From Cupriavidus pampae (GTDB lineage Bacteria > Pseudomonadota > Gammaproteobacteria > Burkholderiales > Burkholderiaceae), in the NCBI RefSeq assembly GCF_914271485.1, contig NZ_CAJZAG010000006.1, forward strand, positions 62,001 through 126,000: 64,000 nucleotides of DNA, written 5' to 3'. Positions within the stretch are counted from its first letter, which is position 1. Every line of letters begins with the position of its first letter. This document shows positions 55,902-64,000 of the stretch, in pieces. Position numbers and translations under genes: made by a program. The notes beneath the pieces were generated by a model. That model was not told the DNA's origin and did no database searches. It saw nothing but the letters and a program-made list of their open reading frames with translations.

Positions 55902-57124
55902 CAGCGCCCTCCTCCATTACTGCGTACCTCGCCCGCGAAACGCAGGGCCCAGGTCGCGATGAGCGGACTCACCAGTTGTTCGATCGCCAGCGCGCACAGG
56001 ATGATCGAGGCCAGCGGGCCACCCGTGCTCGGATACAGCCGCGCGATATCGCTCATCAGCAGATAGGCGAGGCCGGACATCGGCGTGAGCGCGAGCCCGA
56101 GCGCCATGCACTGGCGCAGGCTCAGCCCCGAGAACGAGCCCAGCGACACCACACCCACGAGCTTGGCCACATGCCGCATCACCACGAGCACCAGCGCCAG
56201 CATACCGCCGACGACCCAATCATGGGCGGTGAGCGGCAGACCGAGCGAGACCACCATCACGATGATCAGCAGGCTGCCCGCGCTGCCGAAGTGCGTCGGC
56301 CAGACATGCGGCTGACGATCCTGGTGCTTGAACACGATGCCCGCGAGCAGCAGCGTGAGCGGCATCGACAGCTTGAGCAGGCGCGTCAGCGCCAGCGTGA
56401 AGAGCACGAGGCCCACGAGCACGAGGAAGCTGTAGTGATCGTCGGCCGACATGCGCGTGTAGACGGTATGGCCGAACTTGCCCACGATCCATGCCAGCAG
56501 GCACGAGCCCACCAGCAGATAGAGCGGATGCAGCAGCGCGGCGCCGAGGTTGCCGTATTCGGAGTGGAGCCAGCCGGTGGCCACCTGCACGATGGTGGCG
56601 GCATAGATACTGTTGAGCGCGGCCATCGCCATCAGCCGTTCGGTCACCTGCCCCTCCGCGCGCAGTTCGTTCTTGAGCTGCAACACGATGGTCGGCGAGG
56701 TACTGACCGCGATCCCGCCAGCGAGGATGGCCACGCCCGGCGAGGCGCCCATCCATTGCAGCACCCAGGCCACGAGGCCCCAGGTCAGCAGGCTTTCGGC
56801 GGCGCTGGTAAACAGCAGCCAGCGGTTGGCGCGCAGCCACGACAGCGAGAGCCGATGGCCCAGTTCGAACAGCGCCAGCGCGAGTGCCATGTCGATCAGC
56901 ACGCGCGTCTGCGCAATCATGTTGTCATCGACGATGCTGCGTCCCAGCGTGCCCGCGAACAGGCCAACCACCGCATAACCGACGATGCGCGGGAAGCCCA
57001 GCCAGCGCCGCCCGAGTTCGCCGGCGAGACCGGCGCCGATCAGCGCCAGGCCAACCCAGAACAGGCCGCCGGGGACAAAGGGGAACGTGGGGAAAAGTTG
57101 ACTCAGTCCATTCATGGGCGACAT
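55901..57124 (-). CDS. Cation:proton antiporter (CPA2/KefB-type membrane domain)
   Basis: A 407-residue inner-membrane protein with about 11-12 helices of the Na+/H+ exchanger fold. It has no C-terminal TrkA-N domain, so it is a bare transport core. Conserved segments are [29 protein letters not shown] (helix 3) and [15 protein letters not shown] (helix 5). ATG 57115 is an alternative start; neither has a clear ribosome site. It overlaps ybdK by one base. Confidence 0.86.
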   Translation of the reverse strand: MSPMNGLSQLFPTFPFVPGGLFWVGLALIGAGLAGELGRRWLGFPRIVGYAVVGLFAGTLGRSIVDDNMIAQTRVLIDMALALALFELGHRLSLSWLRANRWLLFTSAAESLLTWGLVAWVLQWMGASPGVAILAGGIAVSTSPTIVLQLKNELRAEGQVTERLMAMAALNSIYAATIVQVATGWLHSEYGNLGAALLHPLYLLVGSCLLAWIVGKFGHTVYTRMSADDHYSFLVLVGLVLFTLALTRLLKLSMPLTLLLAGIVFKHQDRQPHVWPTHFGSAGSLLIIVMVVSLGLPLTAHDWVVGGMLALVLVVMRHVAKLVGVVSLGSFSGLSLRQCMALGLALTPMSGLAYLLMSDIARLYPSTGGPLASIILCALAIEQLVSPLIATWALRFAGEVRSNGGGR

Positions 57125-57207
57125 GGTAACGGAAGCACTTCAACTTGATTGTCGGGGTTTGTCCGACAGTGTTTGCATTCCGCGCGCATGTTGCGTGAAC
57201 AGCAAGC

Positions 57208-57238
57208 AAAAAGCACCATCGTCGCCGATGGTGCTTTT
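57208..57238. terminator. Bidirectional-looking terminator
   Basis: GCACCATCG (57213-57221) pairs with CGATGGTGC (57226-57234) around TCGC, flanked by AAAAA on one side and TTTT on the other. On the minus strand it ends the TPR gene (stop 57317) transcript before the antiporter start. Confidence 0.8.
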
Positions 57239-57316
57239 GTAGTTTTTTCAGATTGGTACGCTGGCCAACCGAGCGCCAGCGCGTGGACGGCGTCTAGTGG
57301 CGGGTGCGCCGCGTGC

Positions 57317-59374
57317 TCAGACGCCCCAGATCTTCCACGCCGGCCGCGTCTCCTTGAGGGCTGCTTCCACCTTGACGTAGAGCGCGCGCGTGCGCCCCTT
57401 GTCGGCGTTCAACGAGCGGGCGCGGTCGAACCAGCCGAGCGCGACTTCGCGTTGCGCAAGGCCCAGCGCCGCCTGTGTGGCGAGCAGGTAGGTTTCGGCG
57501 TCCCAAAAGTCGCCGGTGTCACGCGCGGCGAGCGCAGCCGTGAAATCGGCCAATGCCTCCTCGTAGCGCTCCTGGCCCACGAGGATGCGTGCACGCTGCG
57601 CGCGCGGCGGGGCCTGATCGTAGGCATCGCCCTCGGTCAGCGCGATCGCGGTTTCGAACAACGCCAGCGCGCGTTCGGTATCGCCGAGGTCGCGCCAGAT
57701 CCCGCCGAAACGATTGTGCAGCCAGGGATCCTCGACCACTAGCGCACGCCGTTGCAGGGCTTCGATCTCGTCCAGCGCATCGGCGCGATCGTGCGGATCC
57801 ATGGCAGGCGAGCCCGGCGCCAGTGGCACGGCACGCAGCGCGGCATAGTGCGCGCGCGAGTGGGCCATGGCGTGGCCCGCTTCGCTGCGCGCCTCCACCG
57901 GCAGTGCATCGAGCCGCGCATCCATCTGCGCCAGCGCGTCGCCGGCCGTCGCGGCCGCCGCGCTGCCACCGATGCGCGCCCACGCGCCCATCATGCGGCT
58001 GAACGCCCAGCCCACACGCGACGGGTCGCGTTCGACCGGATAGCGTGCCAGCACCTCGGCCGCCAGTTCCACCACCTTCGGCCACTGATTCGCGCCGGCA
58101 TGGGCATCGAGCATGTCGATCCAGTGCTCGACAAACTCGCTTGCCGCCATACCCTTGTGGTGCAGCGCGAGCCGCTCCTCAAGGTGGGCGGCATCGGCCG
58201 GCAGGCTGCGCGCGAGCAGTCCGCACAGCTGCGAATAGAGATGGGCATCGGCGTTGCCGCCGTGGCCGTTCGCATCGCCATCGCCAGTCGCGAAATACTG
58301 TTCGAAGCGCTCGAGGCCAGTCCGGCATGCCTGCACGAGGACCGGCTGCAGCGCGGTGCGCGCGGCGGGCACCTCGTCGATAAAGTCGCGCAGCGCCGCG
58401 GCCGCATGGTAGTAGCCCGCGCCGTCGTCGCTGTCGGCGCGCAGCGCAAAACCCTGCCACGCCGGCGGCGCGCTCGGCTCGTCCCCGTTTTTGCCTGCCG
58501 CACTGGCCTGATGGCGCCAGCTCAGTTCCCGTACCTGCGCCTGCGGGTCAGGCCGTTGGCGCAGATAGACGGCTAGGTCCTCCAGCGCACCGGCCCGGTC
58601 GTACGCCAGCCGCAGCGGCGCGCGCAGGCGGCGTGCTTCGGGATGATCGGGCGCGTCGGCCAACACGCGCGCGGCCTGCTCGGCGGCAAGCGCGTCGCCA
58701 GCATCGGCATCGAGGTCGAGCAGATCGGGGGAATCCAGAGCGATGCGCCCTAGACAGATGCGCAGCAGCGGCTCGGCCGGCGTTCCCGTGGCCTCGGCCT
58801 GGGCAAGGTGGGCCTGCACCAGCGGCAGGATGTCGGCGGCGCCGAGATCCGGGGCGCGATAAAGCAGGTCATGCCAGTAACGGCCCGCGCGCGCGAAGTC
58901 CTCGAGTTCGTAGGCGGCCAGGCCGGCATAGAAATGCGCGGCCCATTCGCCGGTGGCCAGCCCATTGCGCTGCGCGGCCTCGTGCAACCAGGGCTGCGCC
59001 TCGCGCCGGCGCTCCGCGCGCAGCAGCAGCGTGCCGTACTGATGCGCGATCAGGCCGAGCGAGGCCAGCCGGTGCACGGGCGCCAGTGTGGTGGCTGCCG
59101 TGGCGTCAGCAGACGCGTCATCGGATGAAATGGGGGCCAACGCGGAGGCCAACGCGGGGTCGCCGGCGGAGGCGCCAAAGCGCGCCACGGCTTCGTCGAG
59201 CGCAGCCAGCGCGGCCGGCAAGTCGCCGGCATCGGCCAGCAACTGCGCGCGCAGCGTCGCATGATCCACCACGTCCGGCTGGTTCTGCCAGAGCTGCCCG
59301 GCAATTCGGAGCGCTTCATCCTGGCGTCCCGCCTCGGCCAGCGCCACCGCGCGCTCGTAGCTCACATCCTGCAC
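57317..59374 (-). CDS. Tetratricopeptide-repeat protein
   Basis: A 685-residue, helix-rich TPR/SEL1-like protein without signal peptide or membrane helix. A tandem of TPR-like units is visible at the N terminus (ALAEAGRQDEALRIAGQLWQ; LADAGDLPAALAALDEAVAR). Another lies near the C terminus (RYEEALADFTAALAARD; LGLAQREVALGWFDRARSLN). Start GTG 59374 has AAGGAG seven bases upstream; the frame extends to 59536 without support. A role as a scaffold is likely from fold only. Confidence 0.78.
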   Translation of the reverse strand: MQDVSYERAVALAEAGRQDEALRIAGQLWQNQPDVVDHATLRAQLLADAGDLPAALAALDEAVARFGASAGDPALASALAPISSDDASADATAATTLAPVHRLASLGLIAHQYGTLLLRAERRREAQPWLHEAAQRNGLATGEWAAHFYAGLAAYELEDFARAGRYWHDLLYRAPDLGAADILPLVQAHLAQAEATGTPAEPLLRICLGRIALDSPDLLDLDADAGDALAAEQAARVLADAPDHPEARRLRAPLRLAYDRAGALEDLAVYLRQRPDPQAQVRELSWRHQASAAGKNGDEPSAPPAWQGFALRADSDDGAGYYHAAAALRDFIDEVPAARTALQPVLVQACRTGLERFEQYFATGDGDANGHGGNADAHLYSQLCGLLARSLPADAAHLEERLALHHKGMAASEFVEHWIDMLDAHAGANQWPKVVELAAEVLARYPVERDPSRVGWAFSRMMGAWARIGGSAAAATAGDALAQMDARLDALPVEARSEAGHAMAHSRAHYAALRAVPLAPGSPAMDPHDRADALDEIEALQRRALVVEDPWLHNRFGGIWRDLGDTERALALFETAIALTEGDAYDQAPPRAQRARILVGQERYEEALADFTAALAARDTGDFWDAETYLLATQAALGLAQREVALGWFDRARSLNADKGRTRALYVKVEAALKETRPAWKIWGV

Positions 59375-59584
59375 CGACGGCTCCTTCGGAGAAAATTTCA
59401 GCAAGTGCGGAATTATGCGCCAGCCGCGCCTTGTCTTAGCGAGAGAACAAGAGGGAAAAGGCGCCTGTTTCGGCTTGCCATCGGCCCGGGAACCCGCACA
59501 CCCGCACCGCATTTGGACGGTTGGCGATTTCGGCACGGGTCGGTGCCGGGCTATAAAGAGCGCTCCGTTTCAGGGGAGATCGCC

Positions 59585-60322
59585 ATGCTTCGATGGGTTG
59601 CCAAGGGCCTGCTGCTCTTGATGTTAGGCGGCGCGACCGTCGCCGTGGTCGTGCGTCTGCACCGGTCCGCCGCACCCGATGCTGCGCCGCCGGCGGACGG
59701 GAATCAGGCCGGTGGCGCCCGGGATCAGGCAGCACAGGGGTTGCCCCCGATTCAGTCTCCGATGCCAGCGCCAGTCCAGCCGCCCGGCGCGAACGACCTC
59801 GGCGATGTGCAGGCCATCGGCCACGCGCTGGTGGCCGCCACGCATCCGGCCGAACGCGGTGCGCTGCTCGCGCGGCTCGATCCGTCCCAACTGCGCGCGG
59901 TGCGCCAGTTCCTGACGCTGAATCCGCCAACGTTCGACGGTCCGCAGCACCACATCGCCATCTTCGACGCCGAGCGGTACGGCAACTGGCTGACCGCGCG
60001 TGCCGACGTCGATGCCCACCTGCGCAATGGCGCCATGGTCGAATTGCTGGCCGACTATATGCTGCAGTCGAGTCGTGGCGCGTCGAGCCCCGGTGACGCG
60101 CTCGATGCCCGCGCGGTGGCCACGCTGGCGACCTTGCCCGATGCAGTGGAAGTGGCGGAAGTCCTGGTGGCGCGTGGATTGCGCGCGACGGTAGAGGAGC
60201 GGCTGAACGTGCTCGAGCACGGCGCGGCGGGTGACGAAGGCACCCTCGATACGCTGGAGCAGGCGCGTCTCGCCCTGATGATCGCGGCGGACGACATGGA
60301 AACGACGCAGCACGCCGATTAA
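59585..60322 (+). CDS. Membrane-anchored hypothetical protein
   Basis: A 245-residue protein, not recognised. Residues 7-24 form one N-terminal membrane helix, followed by a Pro/Ala-rich spacer (about 30-70) and a helical domain (AERGALLARLDPSQLRAVRQ; AVATLATLPDAVEVAEVLVA). GGGGAG lies before ATG 59585. Divergent from the TPR gene. It probably faces the periplasm, as the spacer follows the helix. Confidence 0.65.
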   Translation: MLRWVAKGLLLLMLGGATVAVVVRLHRSAAPDAAPPADGNQAGGARDQAAQGLPPIQSPMPAPVQPPGANDLGDVQAIGHALVAATHPAERGALLARLDPSQLRAVRQFLTLNPPTFDGPQHHIAIFDAERYGNWLTARADVDAHLRNGAMVELLADYMLQSSRGASSPGDALDARAVATLATLPDAVEVAEVLVARGLRATVEERLNVLEHGAAGDEGTLDTLEQARLALMIAADDMETTQHAD

Positions 60323-60342
60323 GCGAGAGACAGAAAGGGACG

Positions 60343-60372
60343 AAAAAAAAGAGCGGGCACAAGGCCCGCTCT
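60343..60372 (-). terminator. Intrinsic terminator of the LivK-like gene
   Basis: On the minus strand AGAGCGGGC pairs with GCCCGCTCT (60350-60372) around CTTGT and runs into TTTTTTT. It is 23 bases past the stop of the gene at 60395. Confidence 0.88.
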
Positions 60373-60394
60373 CTTCATGACCCGCGGCGGTGAC

Positions 60395-61546
60395 TTACTT
60401 GCCGCCAACCGTTTCCAGCACGGTCCACTTGCCGTCCGCAACCTTGTAGACGGTAATGCCGCCGTCCTTCAGGTCGCCACGCGCGTCATAGGCCAGCGTC
60501 TTGGTGGTCACGCCAGGCATGCTGGTGGCGGCCAGCACCGGCAGATAACGCGCCGGATCGGCCGAACCGGCCTTGATCATCGCGGTCATCATCGCGGTGG
60601 CGCCGTCATAGGCGTACGGCGAGTACGTCTGGACCTTGCCGCCAAAACGCTTCTCGTACTTCTTCTCGTAGGCGCTGCCACCGGGCATCTGCTCCAGCGG
60701 CAGACCCGCCAGCGATACCACGGTGCCGTCCGACGACGTGCCGGCGAGCTTCAGGAAGTTGTCCGTCTTGGACATCTCGCCCGACACCAGCGGCGCCTTC
60801 ATGCCCAGTTCCTTGATCTGCTTCGCCATCGGCGCCGATTGCGTTTCCGCGCCGCCATAGAAGATCACGTCCGGGTTGCTGCGCTTGATGTTGGTCAGCA
60901 CGGCCTTGAAGTCCACCGCCTTGTCGTTGGTGTACTCGCGGCGCACGATCTTGCCGCCGGCGGCCTTGGCGGCCTTCTCGAACTCGTCGGCCAGACCCTG
61001 GCCGTACGCGGTGCGGTCATCGACGATCGCGATGTTCTTCGCGCCGAGCTTCTTCACCACGTACGCACCGATCACCGAACCCTGCTGGGTGTCGGACGTC
61101 ATCATGCGGAACGTGGTCTTGAAACCCTGCTTGGTGTACTCGGGCGCCGTCGCCATGGCGATCTGCGGAATGCCGGCGCGGTTATAGACCATCGACGCCG
61201 GAATGCTGGTGCCGGAGTTGAAATGGCCGAGCATGCCCTGAATGCCGGCGTCGACGAGCTTCTGCGCGACGACCGAGCCAGTCTTCGGATCTGCCTGGTC
61301 GTCTTCCGAGACCAGAACGAACTTCACTTCCTTGCCGCCGATCTTCGGCTTGGTGGCATTCATGTCCTCGATCGCGAGGACCACGCCGTTCTGCATATCC
61401 TTGCCGTACTGCGCCTGGCCGCCGGTCATCGGTGCGGCAAAGCCGAGCTTGATTTCCTGTGCCTGGGCGAATGCGGCCGAGGCCATGGTCAGGCCGGCAA
61501 CGGTCATGGCGATCGTCATGGCCGTCTTGTGGAAGGTCGTGTTCAT
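60395..61546 (-). CDS. Branched-chain amino-acid ABC transporter substrate-binding protein (LivK-type)
   Basis: A 383-residue periplasmic protein. Signal peptide about 1-27 (TIAMTVAGLTMASAAFAQAQ). The mature part opens IKLGFAAPMTGGQAQYGKDM and keeps the Peripla_BP_6 layout with VLAIEDMNA and GHFNSGTSIP. GGAG-type site (AAGGAGAAC) precedes the ATG. No permease or ATPase genes adjoin it in the window, so the transporter components are elsewhere. Likely ligands are leucine, isoleucine or valine, by family. Confidence 0.92.
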   Translation of the reverse strand: MNTTFHKTAMTIAMTVAGLTMASAAFAQAQEIKLGFAAPMTGGQAQYGKDMQNGVVLAIEDMNATKPKIGGKEVKFVLVSEDDQADPKTGSVVAQKLVDAGIQGMLGHFNSGTSIPASMVYNRAGIPQIAMATAPEYTKQGFKTTFRMMTSDTQQGSVIGAYVVKKLGAKNIAIVDDRTAYGQGLADEFEKAAKAAGGKIVRREYTNDKAVDFKAVLTNIKRSNPDVIFYGGAETQSAPMAKQIKELGMKAPLVSGEMSKTDNFLKLAGTSSDGTVVSLAGLPLEQMPGGSAYEKKYEKRFGGKVQTYSPYAYDGATAMMTAMIKAGSADPARYLPVLAATSMPGVTTKTLAYDARGDLKDGGITVYKVADGKWTVLETVGGK

Positions 61547-61689
61547 CAGTTCTCCTTGGTCCCATCTGTGCCGATGTGGTCGGCGTTTATTGCGGTCCGA
61601 GGTGGCAGCCCCAAACCGTTCCCTGGTTGCGCGACGGCGGCGGGATCACCGCGCCGTCACCCCCTTAGACATGCCGACGGCCGAGGATC

Positions 61690-64000
61690 TCAACCGATCG
61701 TCATCAAGCTTGCATTGCCTCCGGCCGCCGCCGTGTTGACCGACAGCGAGCGCTCGATCAGCAAACGCTCGAGCGCGATATTCGGTTCACCGTGCGCCAG
61801 CCCCTGCACACCGACGATCGGACCCGGGCGCGCAGCCACCTGCTCGCAGACGGTGCGCAACTGATCGGAGTCGCCGTGGTGCAGTACAGCATCGAACGTG
61901 GCATCGGCGGACGACCAGTCGCCACGATCGGCAACGAGGCGGACGCGCGATTGTACTGCCTTGGGCAGCCGTGCCAACAGCCCCTTCGCCAGCGGGATAT
62001 CGGCCCAGGTGGCTTCCGCGCCAACGGCCAGCACCGCCGCCAGTTGCAGCGCCAGATCGGACTCCTGTTGCGCAAGGCAGAGCACGCGCTCGCGCGGCAG
62101 CAGCGAGTAGGTATTGCGTTCACCGGTCGGTCCGGGCAGCGTGACCGAGAGGCCCGCCGGCGATGCCGCGGCAAACTGCACGCAGGCAGCCGCCAGTGCC
62201 GACTCGCCCGCACCCTGCGCCCACACCTGCAACGCGTCCAGCGCCTCGCTTCCCAGGCGCGGCACATCGGGCGCACCGTTTGCATCGGAGCCGCGCACCG
62301 TACGCGCTACCGCGTCCTGCGGGCACACCGACAGCAGGCGGTGCAGGTATAGCGGGCCACCGGCCTTGGGGCCGGTGCCGGACAGACCCTCGCCACCGAA
62401 CGGTTGCACGCCAACGACGGCGCCGACGATATTGCGGTTGACGTAAAGATTGCCGACGTGCGCGCGATCGACGATGCGCGCGATGGTTTCATCGATACGC
62501 GTATGGATGCCGAGCGTCAGGCCGTAGCCGGTGCCGTTGATCTGGCCGATCAGCGTGTCCAGCGCGGCGCGCGGATAGCGCACCACATGCAGTACGGGGC
62601 CAAACACCTCGCGTTGCAGTTCCTCGATGCTGTCGAGCTCGATCAGCGTCGGCGGCACGAAAGTGCCATGACGGCATGCGGCGGATTCGATGACGGCGGC
62701 ATCGGCCTGATGCACGCGGCGCCCCTTGGCACGCATCGCATCGATATGGCGCACGATATTGCCGCGCGCTTCCTCGTCGATCACGGGACCCACGTCGACC
62801 GACAGGCGGTCCGGATTGCCCAGCGTGAGTTCGCGCATCGCGCCCTTGAGCATCTCCAGCACGCGGTCGGCCACATCTTCCTGCAGGCACAGCACGCGCA
62901 GCGCCGAGCAACGCTGACCGGCGGAGTCGAAAGCCGACGACACCACGTCGCCCACCACCTGCTCGGCCAGTGCCGACGAGTCGACGATCATCGCGTTCTG
63001 GCCGCCGGTTTCGGCGATCAGCGGAATCGGACGGCCGGCCGCGTCGAGGCGGCCCGCCACGTTACGCTGCAACAGGCGCGCGACCTCGGTCGAACCCGTG
63101 AACATCACGCCCTTCACTCGCGCATCGCCCACCAGCGCCGCGCCCACGGTTTCGCCGCGGCCCGGCAGCAGTTGCACGGCACCAGCCGGCACCCCGGCCT
63201 CGCGCAGCAGGCGCACGGCCTGCGCGGCAATCAGCGGCGTCTGTTCGGCCGGCTTGGCCAGCACCGGGTTGCCGGCAGCCAGCGCAGCTGCCACCTGGCC
63301 GGTAAAGATCGCGAGCGGGAAATTCCACGGGCTGATACAAACCACGGGACCCAGCGGACGATGCGTATCGTTGGAGAAACCTTCGCGCACCTGCACCGCG
63401 TAGTAGCGCAGGAAGTCGACGGCCTCGCGCACCTCGGCGATGGCGTTCGAGAACGTCTTGCCGGCCTCGCGCATGATCACGCCCATCAGCGACTGCATCT
63501 GCGCTTCCATCAGATCCGCGGCACGCTCGAGCGCGGCGGCGCGCACGTCCGGCGGCGTCGCCTGCCAGATCGGCGCGGCGTTGACCGCGGCCGCCAGCGC
63601 GGCTTCCACCTCTGCCGGCGTGGCCTCGCTCACGTGGCCCACGACGTCGCGATGGTCGGCCGGATTCAGCACCGGCGCGAACGCGGCATCTGCGCGCGCT
63701 GCGTCGTTGCCCAGCAGCGGCTCGGCGCGTACCTGATCGCTCGTGCTGGCCAGCAGTGCCGAGGACAGCGAGGCAAGGCGATGCTCGTTGGACAGGTCGA
63801 TGCCCGCGGAATTGGCGCGCGCATTGCCGTACAGCGTGCGCGGTTGCGGAATGCGCGGATGCGGCTGGCCCAGCACGCCTTCGTCGCGATGCATGGCTTC
63901 GACCACGGCCACCGGGTCCGCCACCAGTTCGTCGAGCGCGATCGTTTCGTCGGCGATGCGGTTCACGAACGACGTGTTCGCGCCGTTCTCGAGCAGACGA
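61690..64000 (-). CDS. putA: PutA bifunctional proline dehydrogenase / P5C dehydrogenase, 3' part
   Basis: Truncated by the window edge; the frame continues upstream past 64000. What is present (about 770 residues) covers the end of the proline dehydrogenase half and the aldehyde dehydrogenase half. P5C dehydrogenase features are ISPWNFPLAIFTGQ, FTGSTEVARLL, the Glu in ETGGQNAMIV and the catalytic Cys in SAGQRCSALRVL. The C-terminal conserved domain ends normally. The enzyme oxidises proline to glutamate; a DNA-binding N terminus, if any, is outside the window. Confidence 0.95.
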   Translation of the reverse strand, partial: RLLENGANTSFVNRIADETIALDELVADPVAVVEAMHRDEGVLGQPHPRIPQPRTLYGNARANSAGIDLSNEHRLASLSSALLASTSDQVRAEPLLGNDAARADAAFAPVLNPADHRDVVGHVSEATPAEVEAALAAAVNAAPIWQATPPDVRAAALERAADLMEAQMQSLMGVIMREAGKTFSNAIAEVREAVDFLRYYAVQVREGFSNDTHRPLGPVVCISPWNFPLAIFTGQVAAALAAGNPVLAKPAEQTPLIAAQAVRLLREAGVPAGAVQLLPGRGETVGAALVGDARVKGVMFTGSTEVARLLQRNVAGRLDAAGRPIPLIAETGGQNAMIVDSSALAEQVVGDVVSSAFDSAGQRCSALRVLCLQEDVADRVLEMLKGAMRELTLGNPDRLSVDVGPVIDEEARGNIVRHIDAMRAKGRRVHQADAAVIESAACRHGTFVPPTLIELDSIEELQREVFGPVLHVVRYPRAALDTLIGQINGTGYGLTLGIHTRIDETIARIVDRAHVGNLYVNRNIVGAVVGVQPFGGEGLSGTGPKAGGPLYLHRLLSVCPQDAVARTVRGSDANGAPDVPRLGSEALDALQVWAQGAGESALAAACVQFAAASPAGLSVTLPGPTGERNTYSLLPRERVLCLAQQESDLALQLAAVLAVGAEATWADIPLAKGLLARLPKAVQSRVRLVADRGDWSSADATFDAVLHHGDSDQLRTVCEQVAARPGPIVGVQGLAHGEPNIALERLLIERSLSVNTAAAGGNASLMTIG

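Overview
The window reads as a chromosomal segment of a GC-rich betaproteobacterium of the Cupriavidus/Ralstonia type. The grounds are the strong G/C third-position bias, an order gcl-hyi-glxR-glycerate kinase-pyruvate kinase, and a gcvT-gcvH-gcvP-sdaA block behind a tandem glycine riboswitch. From memory, unverified, these blocks lie close together near the end of chromosome 1 in Cupriavidus necator, which would place this window near the origin. Three perfect DnaA boxes fit that idea. I see no prophage, insertion sequence or CRISPR array. The layout is mostly metabolic genes with a few accessory patches.

Layout. 1-5.3 kb: two M20-type amidohydrolases divergent from a DctA-like carrier and a GntR/FCD regulator, a likely catabolic unit. 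5.3-5.44 kb: a convergent intergenic gap with a perfect FNR box, a well-placed -10 and a terminator, read here as an FNR-activated small RNA of about 98 nt. 5.5-14.0 kb: a LysR regulator, a membrane protein, then the glycerate pathway from glyoxylate to pyruvate. 14.1-16.2 kb: a YpfJ-type metallopeptidase, a small secreted protein with a structured 3' end, and a PbrR/CadR-like MerR regulator with a perfect operator but no adjacent efflux gene.

16.3-23.3 kb: the most unusual part. One strand carries DUF350, SPFH-SHOCT, DUF4178 zinc-ribbon, a 53-residue Gly/Ser-rich microprotein and a pyruvoyl SpeD, tightly packed. The other strand carries a membrane-embedded aminopropyltransferase and a Tat-exported, lipobox-bearing flavoprotein. 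Together they look like a membrane-linked polyamine synthesis and modification system.

23.4-37 kb: a small secreted protein, HtpX, a self-sufficient P450-reductase fusion with its TetR regulator, ArfB, a BBE-type flavoenzyme, an acetyltransferase, an ABC-F ATPase, a RidA/LysR pair, tRNA-Arg(CCG) and a diheme cytochrome c5-like protein. 37-45 kb: a lower-GC orphan gene, FNR-controlled hemN, a periplasmic binding protein, a two-component system whose kinase has an EF-hand-like loop in its sensor region, and Rep helicase.

45.4-64 kb: glycine riboswitch and gcvTHP, DUF421 protein, sdaA, persulfide dioxygenase-like hydrolase, OsmC-like protein, YbdK ligase, a cation/proton antiporter, a TPR protein, a LivK-type binding protein and the 3' part of putA, cut by the window edge. 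Glycine cleavage and serine deamination genes together suggest glycine/serine catabolism to pyruvate. The gcl block independently sends glyoxylate to pyruvate.
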